DNA from: an uncultured Paracoccaceae bacterium
Lineage (GTDB): Bacteria; Pseudomonadota; Alphaproteobacteria; Rhodobacterales; Rhodobacteraceae
Direction: 5' to 3'
NCBI GenBank assembly: GCA_947489445.1
Contig: CANLDN010000002.1
Coordinates: 7,501 to 71,500, forward strand
DNA: 64,000 nucleotides
How positions within the stretch are numbered: the first letter of the stretch is position 1; every line of letters begins with the position of its first letter. The position numbers and the translations under genes are program-made. The notes beneath the pieces were generated by a model. The model saw only the letters and a program-made list of their open reading frames with translations, was not told the origin of the DNA and searched no databases. Below are positions 20,039-29,511 of this stretch, in pieces.

Positions 20039-21301
20039 TCACTTCGACCGTTTTCGATCCATGATCAACCGTACGCCCCGTTGCCAGGTCAGGTATGACC
20101 AAATCCATTGCAGCGTGACGAATAGGCGGTTTTTGAACCCGATTAGGAAATACACATGCGCCGCGCCCCATAGAAGCCAACCAAGAAAGCCGGTAACCTG
20201 CAGCCCATAGATGTCGGCAACGGCCCGATTTCGACCGATGGTCGCCAAGGCACCTGCGTCCTTGTAGCGAAACGTCTTTGACACATCTTGTTCTTCAGCC
20301 TCTCTCGCAAGACGCTTTCCGACGTATGCGCCCATCTGCTTTGCGACAGGAGCAATGCCGGGAAGTGGCGCGCCATCCTGTTCGTATCGCGCGGCATCCC
20401 CAATCACATAGATGTTGTCGTGGCCCCCTGGGCGCAGTGTGTCATCAACCACGATCCGACCATTGGGACCAGCCTCACTGCCCAACCATTCCGCAACGGA
20501 AGAGGCGCGAACCCCGGCAGCCCAGATGATCGTCGCTGTCTCTATCTCTTCTTTATCGGTTTGAACTTGGGTGTCTGAAACGTCGGTCACCCGTGTATTT
20601 AGGCGCACGTCGACGCCAAGCTGTTCCAGATAGATTTTTGACCTGGCAGACAGTTTCTCGGGAAATGTCGGAAGGACACGATCTGCTCCTTCGATCAATA
20701 TGACTTCGACCATATCGCTCGTGATCTTTCGGAAATCGCGCATCATGGATTGCGACAATTCCGAAACTGAGCCCGCAAGCTCAACCCCGGTGGGTCCCGC
20801 TCCAACAATCACAAAGCGGAGTTTGCGCTCAGCCGCCTCTCGGTCTGTCTCAACGATCTGCTCTGCTTGCTCAAAAGCTTTCAATACCCGATCCCGCAGG
20901 GACAAAGCGTCATCAAGCGTCTTCAATCCAGGCGCGGCTTCGGCCCAATGATCATTCCCGAAATAGCTGTGCTGCGCGCCTGTCGCGATGATCAAAATAT
21001 CATAGGGCAAGGTTGTCCCGGATTCCAAAGTCACGGATTGCTTTTCCTTGTCCACCGTCAAAAGTCTGTCCATTGCCACGCTCACATTGCGCTGGCGGCG
21101 CAAAATGCGACGGATTGGAACAGCAATGTCTGCCGGCGTCAGAGCAGCGGTGGCAACTTGGTACAACAGCGGCTGAAAGAGATGATGGTTCTGCTGATCA
21201 ACCAACGTCACTTCAACCGGCGCCTTCGCAAGCGCCTTCGCAACGGACAGGCCGGCGAAACCCGCACCGATAATGACGATTTTCGATAGCGGTTTCGACA
21301 T
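20039..21301 (-). CDS. ndh: Type II NADH dehydrogenase (NAD(P)/FAD-dependent oxidoreductase)
   Basis: KIVIIGAGFAGLSVAKAL...FVIVGAGPTGVELAGSVSEL...NIYVIGDAARYEQDGAPLPGIAPVAKQMGAYVGK. Confidence 0.93.
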   Translation of the reverse strand: MSKPLSKIVIIGAGFAGLSVAKALAKAPVEVTLVDQQNHHLFQPLLYQVATAALTPADIAVPIRRILRRQRNVSVAMDRLLTVDKEKQSVTLESGTTLPYDILIIATGAQHSYFGNDHWAEAAPGLKTLDDALSLRDRVLKAFEQAEQIVETDREAAERKLRFVIVGAGPTGVELAGSVSELSQSMMRDFRKITSDMVEVILIEGADRVLPTFPEKLSARSKIYLEQLGVDVRLNTRVTDVSDTQVQTDKEEIETATIIWAAGVRASSVAEWLGSEAGPNGRIVVDDTLRPGGHDNIYVIGDAARYEQDGAPLPGIAPVAKQMGAYVGKRLAREAEEQDVSKTFRYKDAGALATIGRNRAVADIYGLQVTGFLGWLLWGAAHVYFLIGFKNRLFVTLQWIWSYLTWQRGVRLIMDRKRSK

Positions 21302-21303
21302 CT

Positions 21304-21771
21304 TCAGTTCCCTCCGTTGCTTGGCTCGGCCCTAGCTGTTGCCGCTATAATCGAGAGGCAGGCAATCATGACCAAGATGGTCACGCAGTGGAACATCACC
21401 AAGGAATCAAGATAGGCAAGTTCCTCGGATGATCTTTGAAATGCAGCAGGCACATCGACGACCCAAGACCGAAAGGCGGTATAAAGGACAATTTGGCTGA
21501 AAGCGGCGCAGAAAAAACAAACGAAACCGGCCCGCCACTTAAGCACCAGGCCAATGGCAACAATCACGTCAAGTAGCAAATATACCCAATCCAAAACTCG
21601 CCATTTTACTGGTGATGCCCCCCAATCAAAACCAGTCAATGAAAGCATGTTCATCACATGAACCGCTGCGCCATAGGCGTAGAAGGCCGCGATGATCAGG
21701 ATGCCGCACCGTGCTAAGGCCACTTGCCACCTTGTCGGAGACGGGAGGTTTGCTGGAATTTGACTTAGCAT
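21304..21771 (-). CDS. Four-TM hypothetical membrane protein
   Basis: 155 aa with ~4 hydrophobic segments; cotranscribed with ndh and tetR. Confidence 0.75.
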   Translation of the reverse strand: MLSQIPANLPSPTRWQVALARCGILIIAAFYAYGAAVHVMNMLSLTGFDWGASPVKWRVLDWVYLLLDVIVAIGLVLKWRAGFVCFFCAAFSQIVLYTAFRSWVVDVPAAFQRSSEELAYLDSLVMFHCVTILVMIACLSIIAATARAEPSNGGN

Positions 21772-21772
21772 T

Positions 21773-22333
21773 CTACTTGCCCTCTCCTAGGAAACGGCAC
21801 ATCGCATTCTCATAAAGCGATGCCAAATGTCGTTGACGGGCTTCATCTATTTCTGGGTCGATCAGAATGATCCCACTGAATGCCGCGTATTCAAGATAGG
21901 CAAAGGCCTCCGCTGTTCCATCATCCAGATGGAAGCGTTTCTTGTAGATGTCGGTCAAAACGTCTTGCCGAACCTTGTCTGCCTTGGCGACGATTTCCTT
22001 CACACAAGGCAATCGGCGCGCGAGTTCCCGCATCCCGAGTTCAAGCTTGAAATCAATTGCAAGGGCTGCGTCAGTCAGCATCGCCCCCTGATCGGCCGCC
22101 GCTGCAGTCGCATCGATCGTGTTAGCAACCTCAACCGTTTGCGTTTCAAACCAGTTTTGCGCCAGCGCAATGAGAAACGTCTCATGATCAGCGAAATGAT
22201 GGTAGAACGAGCCTCTGGTGAGTCCCGCGGCTTCGCAAATTGCCTCCAGTTTGACGGCTTCGGGGCCGGAGCGAGCAAGCTCTGACTGACCAAGGCTGAC
22301 CCAATCGACCTTCTTGAATCTCTGCTTCTTCAT
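21773..22333 (-). CDS. TetR family transcriptional regulator
   Basis: MKKQRFKKVDWVSLGQSELARSGPEAVKLEAICEAAGLTRGSFYHHFADHETFLIALAQNWFE. Confidence 0.93.
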   Translation of the reverse strand: MKKQRFKKVDWVSLGQSELARSGPEAVKLEAICEAAGLTRGSFYHHFADHETFLIALAQNWFETQTVEVANTIDATAAAADQGAMLTDAALAIDFKLELGMRELARRLPCVKEIVAKADKVRQDVLTDIYKKRFHLDDGTAEAFAYLEYAAFSGIILIDPEIDEARQRHLASLYENAMCRFLGEGK

Positions 22334-22701
22334 AGGAGAAGCCCATAGAGCCCGAGCCCCGCCACCGGGAGAAACAGCCAACCCTGAGGCAGTTTCAAAT
22401 GGCTCTCCTTCAGACCGAGGACCAAGCCGACGCCGACCACGACGAAACCCAATGCCAGAACAGTGCCAGCGGCGGCAAAGGCCGAAACTCCCGAATAAGC
22501 ACTCCAGAAAAAGAACCCAGCTATCGTTGCGATGGTGACACTGGTGAAGTGCCAGCACAGGTATTGGGTATGACGCACCACAGGATCAAGCGCCGTCGCC
22601 AGCAACAGTGGCCGCGCAATCTCACGTCCACCAACAAAGAGGTGAACAGCAAACCAAACCGCAGACAATGCCCCGGCAACCCAGAAATATAGAGAACTCA
22701 T
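22330..22701 (-). CDS. Small hypothetical integral membrane protein
   Basis: 123 aa, ~4 TM segments; stop overlaps the tetR start. Confidence 0.75.
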   Translation of the reverse strand: MSSLYFWVAGALSAVWFAVHLFVGGREIARPLLLATALDPVVRHTQYLCWHFTSVTIATIAGFFFWSAYSGVSAFAAAGTVLALGFVVVGVGLVLGLKESHLKLPQGWLFLPVAGLGLYGLLL

Positions 22702-22737
22702 GCAAGACTCCTGTCAATTTCACTCTTCCATACCTTT

Positions 22738-22769
22738 TTGTACGTTTTGGCGCAATAGGAAACGTACAA
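22738..22769. promoter_or_regulatory. Candidate TetR-family operator
   Basis: Perfect inverted repeat TTGTACGTTT-N12-AAACGTACAA upstream of the membrane/tetR/membrane/ndh operon. Confidence 0.6.
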
Positions 22770-22860
22770 TTATGTATGCTTTGTCGATTGGAGTATAGTG
22801 TTGGAGAAGAATCGAAGCGTACAAGCAGACCATGCGCTCAACGGGTGAGAAAAGAAGAAT

Positions 22861-23350
22861 GGCTATTCGATCATATCTTGAACAGTCGATGGGCATGACA
22901 GACGCTGTCTGGGAACGTCATGCCAACCCCTGGAGCGGTTGGAGCCGGATCACAATTCCGCCTCTTTTTGCTCTGGCAATTTGGAGCCGTGCCTGGATCG
23001 GTTGGATGGCAATCATCCCGATCACATTGGTCATCCTTTGGACCTGGTGGAACCCACGCGCGTTCCCTGCGCCAAAATCACATGATGCATGGATGACTCG
23101 CGGGGTGCTAGGTGAACGTATCTGGCTGAAACGCCACGAGAGGCCAATCCCAGTACATCACGCAAAAGCTGCGAAGTACTTGGCCATTATCAGCGGCCTT
23201 GGTTTGCCACCTTTAGCTTGGGGCCTTTGGGCCAACGACATATGGGCCGTTGTTGCTGGGATAACCTTTATCTCAGTGGGCAAGCTTTGGTTTCTTGATC
23301 GAATGGTGTGGTTGTTTCAAGACACATCCGAGATCAGTAAAAGAAATTGA
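22861..23350 (+). CDS. Hypothetical membrane protein (DUF6653-like)
   Basis: MAIRSYLEQSMGMTDAVWERHANPWSGWSRITIPPLFALAIWSRAWIGW...WTWWNPRAFP. Confidence 0.75.
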
Positions 23351-23441
23351 GAACGGTGACGCCGGCCCATTCCTCGAAAAAGCGTCAAGTTGCTGCGGTG
23401 CGGCCCGTCAAAGTAGCCGTTCGCTGCGCCTGAACTGGCCT

Positions 23442-24104
23442 TTAGGCTACCTGCGAGAGCAGTCGAAACACCGGCATGAGTTGTTCGAACAGTTTGGTTG
23501 TTCGCTTCACCAGGTTCCGTTCGATTGCAAAAGCAGGGTCCGGCATATCAATCCAGGCGGCAAAGCCTTTGCGGCGCAGCGCTGCCGCATGTGTATGATC
23601 CTTGTCATAACCGGTCGGCACGCGTTTCAGTTCCGGTTCTCCAATACGAATACCGGCCGCGCGCAGTTCGGTTGTGAGTTGGATTAACTCTGCCCCTTTC
23701 GGCCCTGCCATCGCAGAACGGAATTCCAACAGCGCATCCTTGTCATATTGGAACACGCCACAACCGAGGGACAGCTTGTCGGGAGACAAACCAAAGAACC
23801 ACATCGGTGGTTGGCTCAACTGCCTTTGCGGCGTAAACGCCATGTGCAAGTGTGCATTGTAGGGCGTCTTGTCTTTTGAGAAACGCACGTCGCGGTGAAT
23901 CCGAAAGATTTTGCTGCCATGGTCACAGCCGGTGAGTTCACGCAGAGCCAACGCCATGGCATCAGCAAATTGTTTGCCTAGCTCTTTCACTTGTTCTTCG
24001 TAGGTTGCCTTGTTTTCCGCAAACCAACCCTTCGTGTTGTTGGATTTCAGATCGCTCAGAAAGTTCAGTGCTTCCGGCGAGAAGCTGTCAAATGATGCCA
24101 TCAC
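23442..24104 (-). CDS. DUF2461 domain protein
   Basis: FSPEALNFLSDLKSNNTKGWFAENKATYEEQVKELGKQF...KIFRIHRDVRFSKDKTPYNAHLHMAF. Confidence 0.93.
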   Translation of the reverse strand: MMASFDSFSPEALNFLSDLKSNNTKGWFAENKATYEEQVKELGKQFADAMALALRELTGCDHGSKIFRIHRDVRFSKDKTPYNAHLHMAFTPQRQLSQPPMWFFGLSPDKLSLGCGVFQYDKDALLEFRSAMAGPKGAELIQLTTELRAAGIRIGEPELKRVPTGYDKDHTHAAALRRKGFAAWIDMPDPAFAIERNLVKRTTKLFEQLMPVFRLLSQVA

Positions 24105-24113
24105 ATCCTCCGT

Positions 24114-24458
24114 TCAGTCCTTGGCGGGCAAAGCCGCAGCATGTTCAAGGCAAAGCTGTAACCATCGCTGCAAGGCACCATCGTCGCACGCGTCCTCATC
24201 CACGCGAACAAACCCACCCAGTTTGCGCGTACCATGGATCATCGCCTCGGCGGTCGGATCGGCCAACGCCGCGGATTCTTGCTCCTTGCCAACCCGAAAC
24301 ATGAACCGCCCGACCCCGTCTTTGTGACGCCGCGCGCCACTCACCATGTTGCCACTCAAAAAGAAGCACGTCCCACCCATCATCCGTTTTTCAGATATGC
24401 CCGCACGCGCGGCCAAAGCATCGCGCATACGGGCCGTAAGGGCCTCGTCCACAGGCAT
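24114..24458 (-). CDS. TfoX N-terminal domain protein
   Basis: LTARMRDALAARAGISEKRMMGGTCFFLSGNMVSGARRHKDGVGRFMFRVGKE. Confidence 0.88.
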   Translation of the reverse strand: MPVDEALTARMRDALAARAGISEKRMMGGTCFFLSGNMVSGARRHKDGVGRFMFRVGKEQESAALADPTAEAMIHGTRKLGGFVRVDEDACDDGALQRWLQLCLEHAAALPAKD

Positions 24459-24856
24459 CAGGCGACCGTGCCCAACTGCCAGAGGATCGCAAGGGCAAGG
24501 ACCAGCATCGCCACGCTTGTCAGCCCCGCGCCGATTGGTCGGCCTTTGCTGTCAGCAGCCGCGCGCAATCCGAAAAAGTGAATAACGCGGGCGAGAAGCA
24601 ACACACCGCCGCAGACAGCAACAAGCCACGACGGCGCCCCGGCAATCTCGGCCCCAGCGAGTGCCAGAATGGCAAGCGGGACATATTCGATGAAGTTCCC
24701 ATGCGCCCGGATCAGGCGCAGCAGGTCGTCATCCTCGCCATGCAGCAGCAATATCCCTGTTTTGGCCCGGCGCACACCAACGGAAATAGCCATTGGAATG
24801 CTCATCAGAACAAACACTGCCGTAACAGCCAGCGTGATTTGGGGAATCTGTTCCAT
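24458..24856 (-). CDS. MAPEG family protein
   Basis: MSIPMAISVGVRRAKTGILLLHGEDDDLLRLIRAHGNFIEYVPLAILALAGAE...ARVIHFFGL. Confidence 0.9.
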   Translation of the reverse strand: MEQIPQITLAVTAVFVLMSIPMAISVGVRRAKTGILLLHGEDDDLLRLIRAHGNFIEYVPLAILALAGAEIAGAPSWLVAVCGGVLLLARVIHFFGLRAAADSKGRPIGAGLTSVAMLVLALAILWQLGTVA

Positions 24857-24880
24857 CTGATCTCTCCTGTCGCGCCGCGC

Positions 24881-25267
24881 CTATGACGCCATGCTTTCAT
24901 ACGTAATCAGAGCAAACCGTGCGCCCTGTGGGTCCGTCAGCTTGGCCATACGCCCGACCCCCGGCACGTCCATCGCCGATTGGATCACGCTGGCTCCTTT
25001 CGCTGTCGCTGTCGCCAAACTTGCATCGACATCAGCGACGGTGAAGAAAATCGTCCAACTGCCGTTGTCTTCAGGCATCGGGGAAAAGCCGCCAATGGCA
25101 GTTTCACCGATCACGGCCGCTGAATAGCTCGATCCGTCCTGCATCGGCATGTCAGTGATCGCCCAGCCCAGCACATCCTGGTAAAAGGCTTTAGCTTTGA
25201 CTTGATCCGGGCCGGAATGTCCGATCCAACCGGAATTTCCGACAGTGGTCATTTCAAGAATACTCAT
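24881..25267 (-). CDS. VOC family (glyoxalase/bleomycin-resistance-like) protein
   Basis: GWIGHSGPDQVKAKAFYQDVLGWAITDMPMQDGSSYSAAVIGETAIGGFSPMPEDNGSWTIFFTVADVDASLATATAKG. Confidence 0.9.
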   Translation of the reverse strand: MSILEMTTVGNSGWIGHSGPDQVKAKAFYQDVLGWAITDMPMQDGSSYSAAVIGETAIGGFSPMPEDNGSWTIFFTVADVDASLATATAKGASVIQSAMDVPGVGRMAKLTDPQGARFALITYESMAS

Positions 25268-25335
25268 GGGTCTCTCCCTTGGTTGCGCCCGCCACGTGCG
25301 GGTCTGATCCAAGGACGCATGGGACGCAGGTATCC

Positions 25336-26571
25336 CTACATGTCGCTCAATTCTTTTTTACTCAGGTCGATTTTCTCGACGACCGCCGCCCGTTCAGGTG
25401 TTGTCGGGGACAGGCTCAATACAGTTTCAAACGCTGCTATGGTCGCCTTGTGATCGCCTATATCTTGCAACAGCCCAGCCCGCATCGCGTGATACCAGCG
25501 GTAGGTCGCCAGATCGTCCGCAAGGCCCTCCAGCGCATGCAGAGCATGATGCGGCCCGTACAGTTTCGCTTGCGCCGCAATCTGGTTGAGCCGCACGACC
25601 GGTGTTGGCTGCAACGCGTAAAGCGCCGCGTAGTGACTTTCAATAAGAGCCCAATCTGTTTCAGTGGGAGAGCCCGCACGTGCATGGGCCGCCGCAATCG
25701 CCGCTTGGATAATGTAGGCACCGCGATGTCCGATCCGCTCAGCCTTTTGCAAAAGAGCTGTCGCTTCGGCGATGTTGGCGCGATCCCACAGAGTTCGGTC
25801 TTGATCATCGAGCGCAACGAGCTTGCCATCCGCATCCATCCGCGCACGCCGTCTCGCGTGCTGAAGCAACAAAAGCGCAAGCAATGCTGCCTGTTCCCCC
25901 ATCGCGGGGAAAAGGACCACAAGAAGACGGGACAGACGGATCGCCTCTTCACACAGCGTCATTCTCATCTGCGCGGGTCCGGCGGAGGCCGACCAGCCCT
26001 CGCTGAACATCAGGTAGATCATCAGGGACACTTCGCTCAAACGCGCTCCCCGCTCTGCAGGGCTGGGCGTTTCAAAAGCAACAGGATTGCTTGCGATCTT
26101 TTTCTTGGCGCGCGTAATGCGTTGTTCCATTGTCTTGGGCTTCACCAGAAAGCCACTTGCAATCTCCTCCACGCTCAATCCCACCACTACACGCAGGGCA
26201 ATGGCGATTTGATCGCGGCGATCAAGTTCCGGGTGGCAGCAAATGAACAGAAGCCGCAGAACATCATCACGCATCTCGTCCGGGTCAGGCGTTTCGGCAG
26301 GCATCGGCTGAAACTCCTCGTTATGGCGCGACAGAATTGCCGCGCGGCGTTGCGATTTGCGCAACTGGTCAAGACCCGCGTTTCGGGCGGTGGCCAGCAG
26401 CCACGCCAAAGGATCTCGCGGGGCCCCGTCTTTCGACCAGACCGTCAGCGCCTTCAGGCAAGCATCGGCAAATGCCTCCTCCGCGGTGTCGATATCGCGA
26501 AACACCCGCGTGAGCGCAGCGATGGCGCGCGGGCGTTGTTGAGCGAATGTAGCTTCCAGCCAGTCCGACAT
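25336..26571 (-). CDS. ECF sigma factor with TPR-like C-terminal extension (ECF42-like)
   Basis: MSDWLEATFAQQRPRAIAALTRVFRDIDTAEEAFADACLKAL...WLLATARNAGLDQLRKSQRR...LSVEEIASGFLVKPKTMEQRITRAKKKI, long alpha-helical C-terminus; adjacent YCII/DGPF gene. Confidence 0.92.
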   Translation of the reverse strand: MSDWLEATFAQQRPRAIAALTRVFRDIDTAEEAFADACLKALTVWSKDGAPRDPLAWLLATARNAGLDQLRKSQRRAAILSRHNEEFQPMPAETPDPDEMRDDVLRLLFICCHPELDRRDQIAIALRVVVGLSVEEIASGFLVKPKTMEQRITRAKKKIASNPVAFETPSPAERGARLSEVSLMIYLMFSEGWSASAGPAQMRMTLCEEAIRLSRLLVVLFPAMGEQAALLALLLLQHARRRARMDADGKLVALDDQDRTLWDRANIAEATALLQKAERIGHRGAYIIQAAIAAAHARAGSPTETDWALIESHYAALYALQPTPVVRLNQIAAQAKLYGPHHALHALEGLADDLATYRWYHAMRAGLLQDIGDHKATIAAFETVLSLSPTTPERAAVVEKIDLSKKELSDM

Positions 26572-26574
26572 GTC

Positions 26575-26946
26575 CTATTTCGATGAAATAGCCCCCCCAG
26601 CCCAGGCAACAGGCCGCACCTCAAGCCGCGCAATCGGGGAGGAGATCATCTTTGCATATTTCAGTGCCTCATCAATATCTTTGAAGTCTGCCGCATAGAA
26701 GCCCAGAAAGTTCTCTTTGGTGTCAGCGAAAGGGCCGTCGGTGATTAACGGCGCGGCGCCTTCGATCTTGGCCGGCTCAAGCATCACAGCAGAGGTAGGT
26801 GGCATCAGTTTCATCGACACAAACTCTCCCCTGGCCTTAAGGGCCTCTTGTAGAGCGCCATGGCCCGTCATCACTTCGTCCTGGCGCTCCTTCGGCAACG
26901 CTTCAAAGACACCGGGCTCCCCATAAATCGTGATTGCATAGATCAT
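26575..26946 (-). CDS. YCII-related (DGPF) domain protein
   Basis: ITDGPFADTKENFLGFYAADFKDIDEALKYAKMIS. Confidence 0.92.
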   Translation of the reverse strand: MIYAITIYGEPGVFEALPKERQDEVMTGHGALQEALKARGEFVSMKLMPPTSAVMLEPAKIEGAAPLITDGPFADTKENFLGFYAADFKDIDEALKYAKMISSPIARLEVRPVAWAGGAISSK

Positions 26947-27008
26947 TTGATCACCTCCGCAGTATGTTCACATGCTGCAAGGACGCGCGAAGACATGCAA
27001 ATCCGACA

Positions 27009-27118
27009 CGGCCCATTGCCGACATTGGTGGTCGTCCAGCGGGCTACGGTGCTGCTTCCCCAAACCGGTCATTGGTCGAGGGCGCAGCATTCTTGTAATT
27101 TGGACGATCGGCTAGCGA
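27009..27118 (+). repeat. Divergent candidate member of the dispersed CGGCCC/TGCTGC family
   Basis: cggcccattgccgacattgg...ggtgctgc...accggtcattggtcga...atcggctagcgaactgc; same block order, longer spacer (40 bp). Confidence 0.5.
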
Positions 27119-27129
27119 ACTGCGCTCGC

Positions 27130-28005
27130 TCAAGCACCATCCCACCGTCTCAACATCCAGTACCACTGTTCTGGGTTTGCCATGATCCGCGCAGACAGAC
27201 TGTCGTTGAAAGCACGTGTCATTTTGATGCTGTCGGAGTGAGGGATTGGGGCTTCGAACTCGATGCAAAATGCGTTTCCATCGTCAACGCGGGTGCCAAA
27301 TACAGGAATCATGGGCAGATCGTATTTCAATGCAAGTTGGGCCGCTGAGAGAGATGTGAGCGCGTCATGCCCGAGAAACGGTATCCTTACACCTTCTGAG
27401 TATTTTTCATCCAGCAAGATTGAAATAATGCCGCCATTCCGCAAATGCCGCACAAGGGCTCTGGTTCCGACGCGGCCGGTAGCAAGAATCGGCTTCCCCC
27501 CTGCCTCGATCCCAGCAAGAATGCGACGCTCGTAGTGGCGGTTCTTGTGCGGCCGATACACAGCCCCGCTTTCGAGCCCATGCATTTTGATCACGGCGCG
27601 AATAGCTTCCCACTGTCCGAAATGGCCGGAAACAATGATCGCCCCCTTGCCAGCCCTTTGAGCCTCTTTCAGAGCACCAAGGCCAGGACCGGAGGCCCTG
27701 AACTTGTGGTGTTGGGTTTGAAATTCGGCATCGTGATAGATCTCGAACAGCGTTCTACCCATATGCCAGCCCATATCTTGGCCGAGCTTGGCGCGGGTAC
27801 TGCGCTTCATATCGGGAAAGACCCGTTTGGCTTCGCGGTCAAATCGGCTCTTTGCTGGGGGGAGCCAACGCATGACGGCTCTGAATGTCGTTCCCAATCC
27901 AGCAGAACGAGAGTCAAAGGAGCGCCACTGAACAGCGGTCAACGCCGACCACAATGGAAAGTACCTCACGTGCTGTAAAACTGATTTCAACGTTGCGGAG
28001 AGCAT
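27130..28005 (-). CDS. LpxL/HtrB-family lauroyl (lysophospholipid) acyltransferase
   Basis: GKGAIIVSGHFGQWEAIRAVIKMHGLESGAVYRPHKNRHYERRI...GGIISILLDEKYSEGVRIPFLGHDALTSLSAAQLALKYDLPMIPVFGTRV. Confidence 0.9.
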   Translation of the reverse strand: MLSATLKSVLQHVRYFPLWSALTAVQWRSFDSRSAGLGTTFRAVMRWLPPAKSRFDREAKRVFPDMKRSTRAKLGQDMGWHMGRTLFEIYHDAEFQTQHHKFRASGPGLGALKEAQRAGKGAIIVSGHFGQWEAIRAVIKMHGLESGAVYRPHKNRHYERRILAGIEAGGKPILATGRVGTRALVRHLRNGGIISILLDEKYSEGVRIPFLGHDALTSLSAAQLALKYDLPMIPVFGTRVDDGNAFCIEFEAPIPHSDSIKMTRAFNDSLSARIMANPEQWYWMLRRWDGA

Positions 28006-28165
28006 TGTTCTCTATGACTGTTCCCAGTGGCAATACCAACCGAAAACGATGGAGTGCATCACACCGGTCCATTTAAGTTACAGCTTGTTTGGACAGGTCA
28101 CACCGGACATGTTGCAATGTAGCAAAGCCCAAACGACGCCAAGTCAGTCTTCAGTCACTCCAGAA

Positions 28166-28278
28166 CGGCCCAAAGCCGCCGTCTGATCGGTGTACCGGAT
28201 GCTGCGGCTGCAGCCCGCTTTGCGGTCATTCGCTGCAACTGCAAATTCGAGCCACTAGCAAACTGGTAAAGTGCGGAC
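28166..28278 (+). repeat. Dispersed CGGCCC-N33-ATGCTGC element; left member of a direct-repeat pair
   Basis: From ATGCTGC onward 80 bp matches 29131..29210 at 78/80 positions by eye; same 33-bp spacing to upstream CGGCCCAAA. Confidence 0.9.
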
Positions 28279-28323
28279 TCTGCTGACATTTGGGATGATT
28301 GGTTTAACGTCCGTTTTGATGAG

Positions 28324-28857
28324 CTAGCCCCCGGCCACTTCATTTAGCCAGTTTGCCAATGCCTGTTGGGAATTTAGCCTAATCGCGCATTCGGTATTGG
28401 TGACATCAGGTGGCATCACTTCGACATGGATCGTACATCTGTCTCGGTCCTCATTGCTACCGAACAGGCCTTCTTTGTCCAGTCGTCTCATCGCGCTCTC
28501 CATCGCCCTAAGCCTGAATGAATACTCATCCCGCCAAGCATCGTCAGAAAGATCGTCAATCATAGGTCTTTGATCGAACATCGAATTGACCTTCCCGAAG
28601 TGTTCTTCTCCGAAGCCACAATATGGAGAATCTGCATATGACCATCTAAGTTCGCGTTTCGCCTGATCTGGATCGTCGTATTTTGCGCACACTCTCTTTA
28701 GTGCTTCTTCGGACCATGCAGAGGGCCAAGGTGCGTGTGCTTCTCCTGTCGTCGTTAGAGTGAAATAGTAAAAAGTCTCTGAGTGGAGGTCTTGAAGTTC
28801 AGCAAATGCTGAGCGCGCCGCATCCGCTATGCAGTTAGACAGCTCTAATTGCTCCAT
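28324..28857 (-). CDS. DUF4303-like protein
   Basis: MEQLELSNCIADAARSAFAELQDLHSETFYYFTLTTTGEAHAPWPSAWSEEALKRVC...LRWSYADSPYCGFGEEHFGKVNSMFDQRP; the in-frame ORF extends to 28902. Confidence 0.75.
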   Translation of the reverse strand: MEQLELSNCIADAARSAFAELQDLHSETFYYFTLTTTGEAHAPWPSAWSEEALKRVCAKYDDPDQAKRELRWSYADSPYCGFGEEHFGKVNSMFDQRPMIDDLSDDAWRDEYSFRLRAMESAMRRLDKEGLFGSNEDRDRCTIHVEVMPPDVTNTECAIRLNSQQALANWLNEVAGG

Positions 28858-29097
28858 TTCCGACAATCCCACAAGGATACACCCCACATTGGTCAGTTTC
28901 AAATATTTGCTCTCACTTGAGTAGTTAGATTAACATGCGTGCAGGAGAATAATAGATGTTGGTAGTTGGCGCGATTTGTAGTTCGCTGAACAAAACCGAC
29001 ATTCATGCACCGTGCAGCATCATGCAAAGTGGGCTCTTCGTTGCCGTTGGGGCTAGCGCAGCATGTTCGCCAAACGCAGCGCACCCCCAAGCTTGGA

Positions 29098-29210
29098 CGG
29101 CCCAAACCTGCCTTTGATCGACAGGTCAAGATGCTGCGGTCGCAGCCCGCTTTGCGGTCATTCGCTGCAACTGCAAATTCGAGCCACTAGCAAACTGGTA
29201 AAGTGCGGAC
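29098..29210 (+). repeat. Dispersed CGGCCC-N33-ATGCTGC element; right member of a direct-repeat pair
   Basis: See 28166..28278. Confidence 0.9.
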
Positions 29211-29385
29211 TTCTCTGCCTTTTGAGTCGCCTTGGCCAATGTCCGTCTTTGGGGTAGGTTTGCAACGCATCTTGCGTCAAGCTTCGCCAGTTGGGCAAAC
29301 AAAGAAAGACCTTGTTTCGCGTCGAGCACTTACCGCGACAGGTCAGCTGAGAGCGATGGTTGGGGGCAGCTTTCGAAGCGAATAG

Positions 29386-29511
29386 GCTATATGGACGAAA
29401 GAACACGACGTTAGACGAAAGCTCGTGGAGCTGAAAGACGGACTTTGTTACAACAAGGCCGAACAATATGCCAAAGTTAATGCGGCTCTTGTCGCTCAAA
29501 AGGAAGATTGA
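29386..29511 (+). pseudogene. C-terminal remnant of an unidentified coding sequence coupled to the LRR gene
   Basis: Open frame after the TAG at 29383: AIWTKEHDVRRKLVELKDGLCYNKAEQYAKVNAALVAQKED*; its TGA (29509-29511) abuts the LRR ATG (29512); no plausible start in frame. Confidence 0.4.

Noticed and set aside
25279-26586. 435-aa plus-strand ORF
   Set aside because: Antisense to the ECF sigma factor gene; composition is shadow-like.
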